Shown: piece after piece, positions 63,337-64,000 of the stretch | Layout of the letters: every line of letters starts with the position of its first letter | Numbering within the stretch: the first letter of the stretch is position 1 | Source: Nocardioides oleivorans | Lineage (GTDB): Bacteria > Actinomycetota > Actinomycetes > Propionibacteriales > Nocardioidaceae | DNA: 64,000 nt | Assembly (NCBI RefSeq): GCF_004137255.1 | Contig: NZ_SDWT01000001.1 | Coordinates: forward strand, 1,116,001-1,180,000 | Direction of reading: 5' to 3' | Position numbers and translations under genes: made by a program | Notes under the pieces: model-generated | Seen by the model: only the letters and a program-made list of their open reading frames with translations | Databases searched by the model: none | Told to the model about the DNA's origin: nothing

Positions 63337-64000
63337 ATGACCAGCACCCCCACGACGATGCGCGCCCAGCGACTCGACACCACCACCCTGACCTTCGAGA
63401 TCACCGACGTCCCCGTGCCCACCCCCGGTCCCGGGCAGGTGCTGATCGAGGTGGCGTTCAGCGGCATCTGCCACTCGGACCTGTCGCTGCTCGACGGGAC
63501 GTTCCCTGCCATGGGTCCGACCGTGATCACCCAGGGCCACGAGGCCTCGGGAGTGATCGCCGCCCTCGGGGACGGCGTCGAGGGGTGGGCGCCGGGCGAC
63601 CGGGTCGTGCCCGCGGCCGGCCGGCCGTGTCGACAGTGCCCGATGTGCCGGCGCGGAGAGTTCGGCCGGTGCCTGGCCCTCCAGCTGATGGCGTTCGCCT
63701 ACGACGGCGCCTGGGCGGAGTACACCGTCGCGGACGCGCTGGGACTGACGCGGATCCCGGACAACGTCTCGATGGAGCACGCGGCGGTCCTCGCCGACGC
63801 CGTGTCGACGCCGTACGGCGCCGTCGTCCACACGGCCCAGCTGAGGATCGGCGAGTCGGCGGGCGTGTGGGGAGTGGGCGGTGTCGGCACCCACATCGTC
63901 CAGCTCGCCCGACTGGTGGGTGCGACCCCCGTCGTCGCGGTCGACCTCGACCCGGTCGCGCGACAGCGAGCCCTCGACCTGGGAGCCGACCTGGCCCTGG
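63337..64000 (+). CDS. Zinc-dependent alcohol dehydrogenase, 5' part
   Basis: The first 221 residues of a medium-chain dehydrogenase; the gene runs past the window. Catalytic zinc ligands are in GICHSD and QGHEASG, and structural-zinc cysteines in CRQCPMCRRGEFGRC. VWGVGGVGTHIVQLARLVGA is the NAD fold. GAAGGAC precedes the ATG at 63337, 46 bp after the hydrolase stop. It could oxidise the alcohol released by the ester hydrolase; adhD holds this place in the mymA operon. Confidence 0.9.
   Translation, partial: MTSTPTTMRAQRLDTTTLTFEITDVPVPTPGPGQVLIEVAFSGICHSDLSLLDGTFPAMGPTVITQGHEASGVIAALGDGVEGWAPGDRVVPAAGRPCRQCPMCRRGEFGRCLALQLMAFAYDGAWAEYTVADALGLTRIPDNVSMEHAAVLADAVSTPYGAVVHTAQLRIGESAGVWGVGGVGTHIVQLARLVGATPVVAVDLDPVARQRALDLGADLAL

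Overview
The window is GC-rich, densely coded actinobacterial DNA. Its gene order and protein sequences point to the Nocardioidaceae (Nocardioides-like); that placement is inferred from gene content, not from a marker-gene search. Supporting traits are a WhiB-family regulator, a type VII (ESX) secretion locus, a class E/F sortase, GTP-dependent PEP carboxykinase, and the order dnaX-ybaB-recR-lysC-asd. Many genes have a TANNNT -10 box 6-7 nt before an ATG or GTG, which is the actinobacterial leaderless-mRNA pattern.

Layout. 1-7.5 kb: the 5' end of a secreted ThuA-domain gene, then a block matching mycobacterial Rv3679-Rv3683 (two ArsA/Get3-like ATPases, WblA/WhiB4, a PASTA penicillin-binding protein, a metallophosphoesterase) with a YqeY-like gene inserted. 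7.6-15.4 kb: tRNA-Pro, a three-gene sortase operon, and a 1,553-residue secreted fusion of ThuA, copper-radical oxidase and LamG domains. 15.4-24.2 kb: lysC-asd, DUF5063-recR-ybaB-dnaX, SRP RNA, tRNA-Ser and fprA. 24.2-27.2 kb: a small membrane protein, a UDP-GlcNAc 2-epimerase and a mannose-1-phosphate guanylyltransferase.

27.2-44.8 kb is the secretion region. One arm is mycP-eccB-eccD, two WXG100 genes and a second eccD-like gene on the minus strand. The other arm is a divergent three-ATPase eccC. Then come a DUF853 HerA-like ATPase, a pair matching Rv0430-Rv0431 (VirR), a cation/proton antiporter, and a second operon with a WXG-like protein, an EspG-like protein and a hydrolase-like protein that has lost its nucleophile. 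No eccE is visible.

44.8-54.9 kb: a CoxE/MoxR pair, two tRNA-Ser genes, a tiny secreted triple-repeat peptide convergent with a TrmB/LuxR-type regulator, pckG, a TauE permease, and a second PEPCK-like gene missing metal-ligand residues. 54.9-58.6 kb is a roughly 3.7 kb insertion between tRNA-Arg and a 43-bp copy of its 3' half. It carries a frameshifted DUF308 gene, an oxidoreductase stub, a TetR gene with palindromic operators, a collagen-like protein and a TPR lipoprotein. 58.7-64 kb: an enoyl-CoA hydratase and an AraC regulator-monooxygenase-hydrolase-alcohol dehydrogenase cluster resembling virS-mymA-lipR-adhD of M. tuberculosis; the last gene runs off the window.

Most likely new biology: the repeat peptide with its neighbouring regulator (48.0-49.6 kb), the PEPCK-like paralog, the ThuA-oxidase fusion sharing a CRP-like site with the other ThuA gene, and the tRNA-Arg island.
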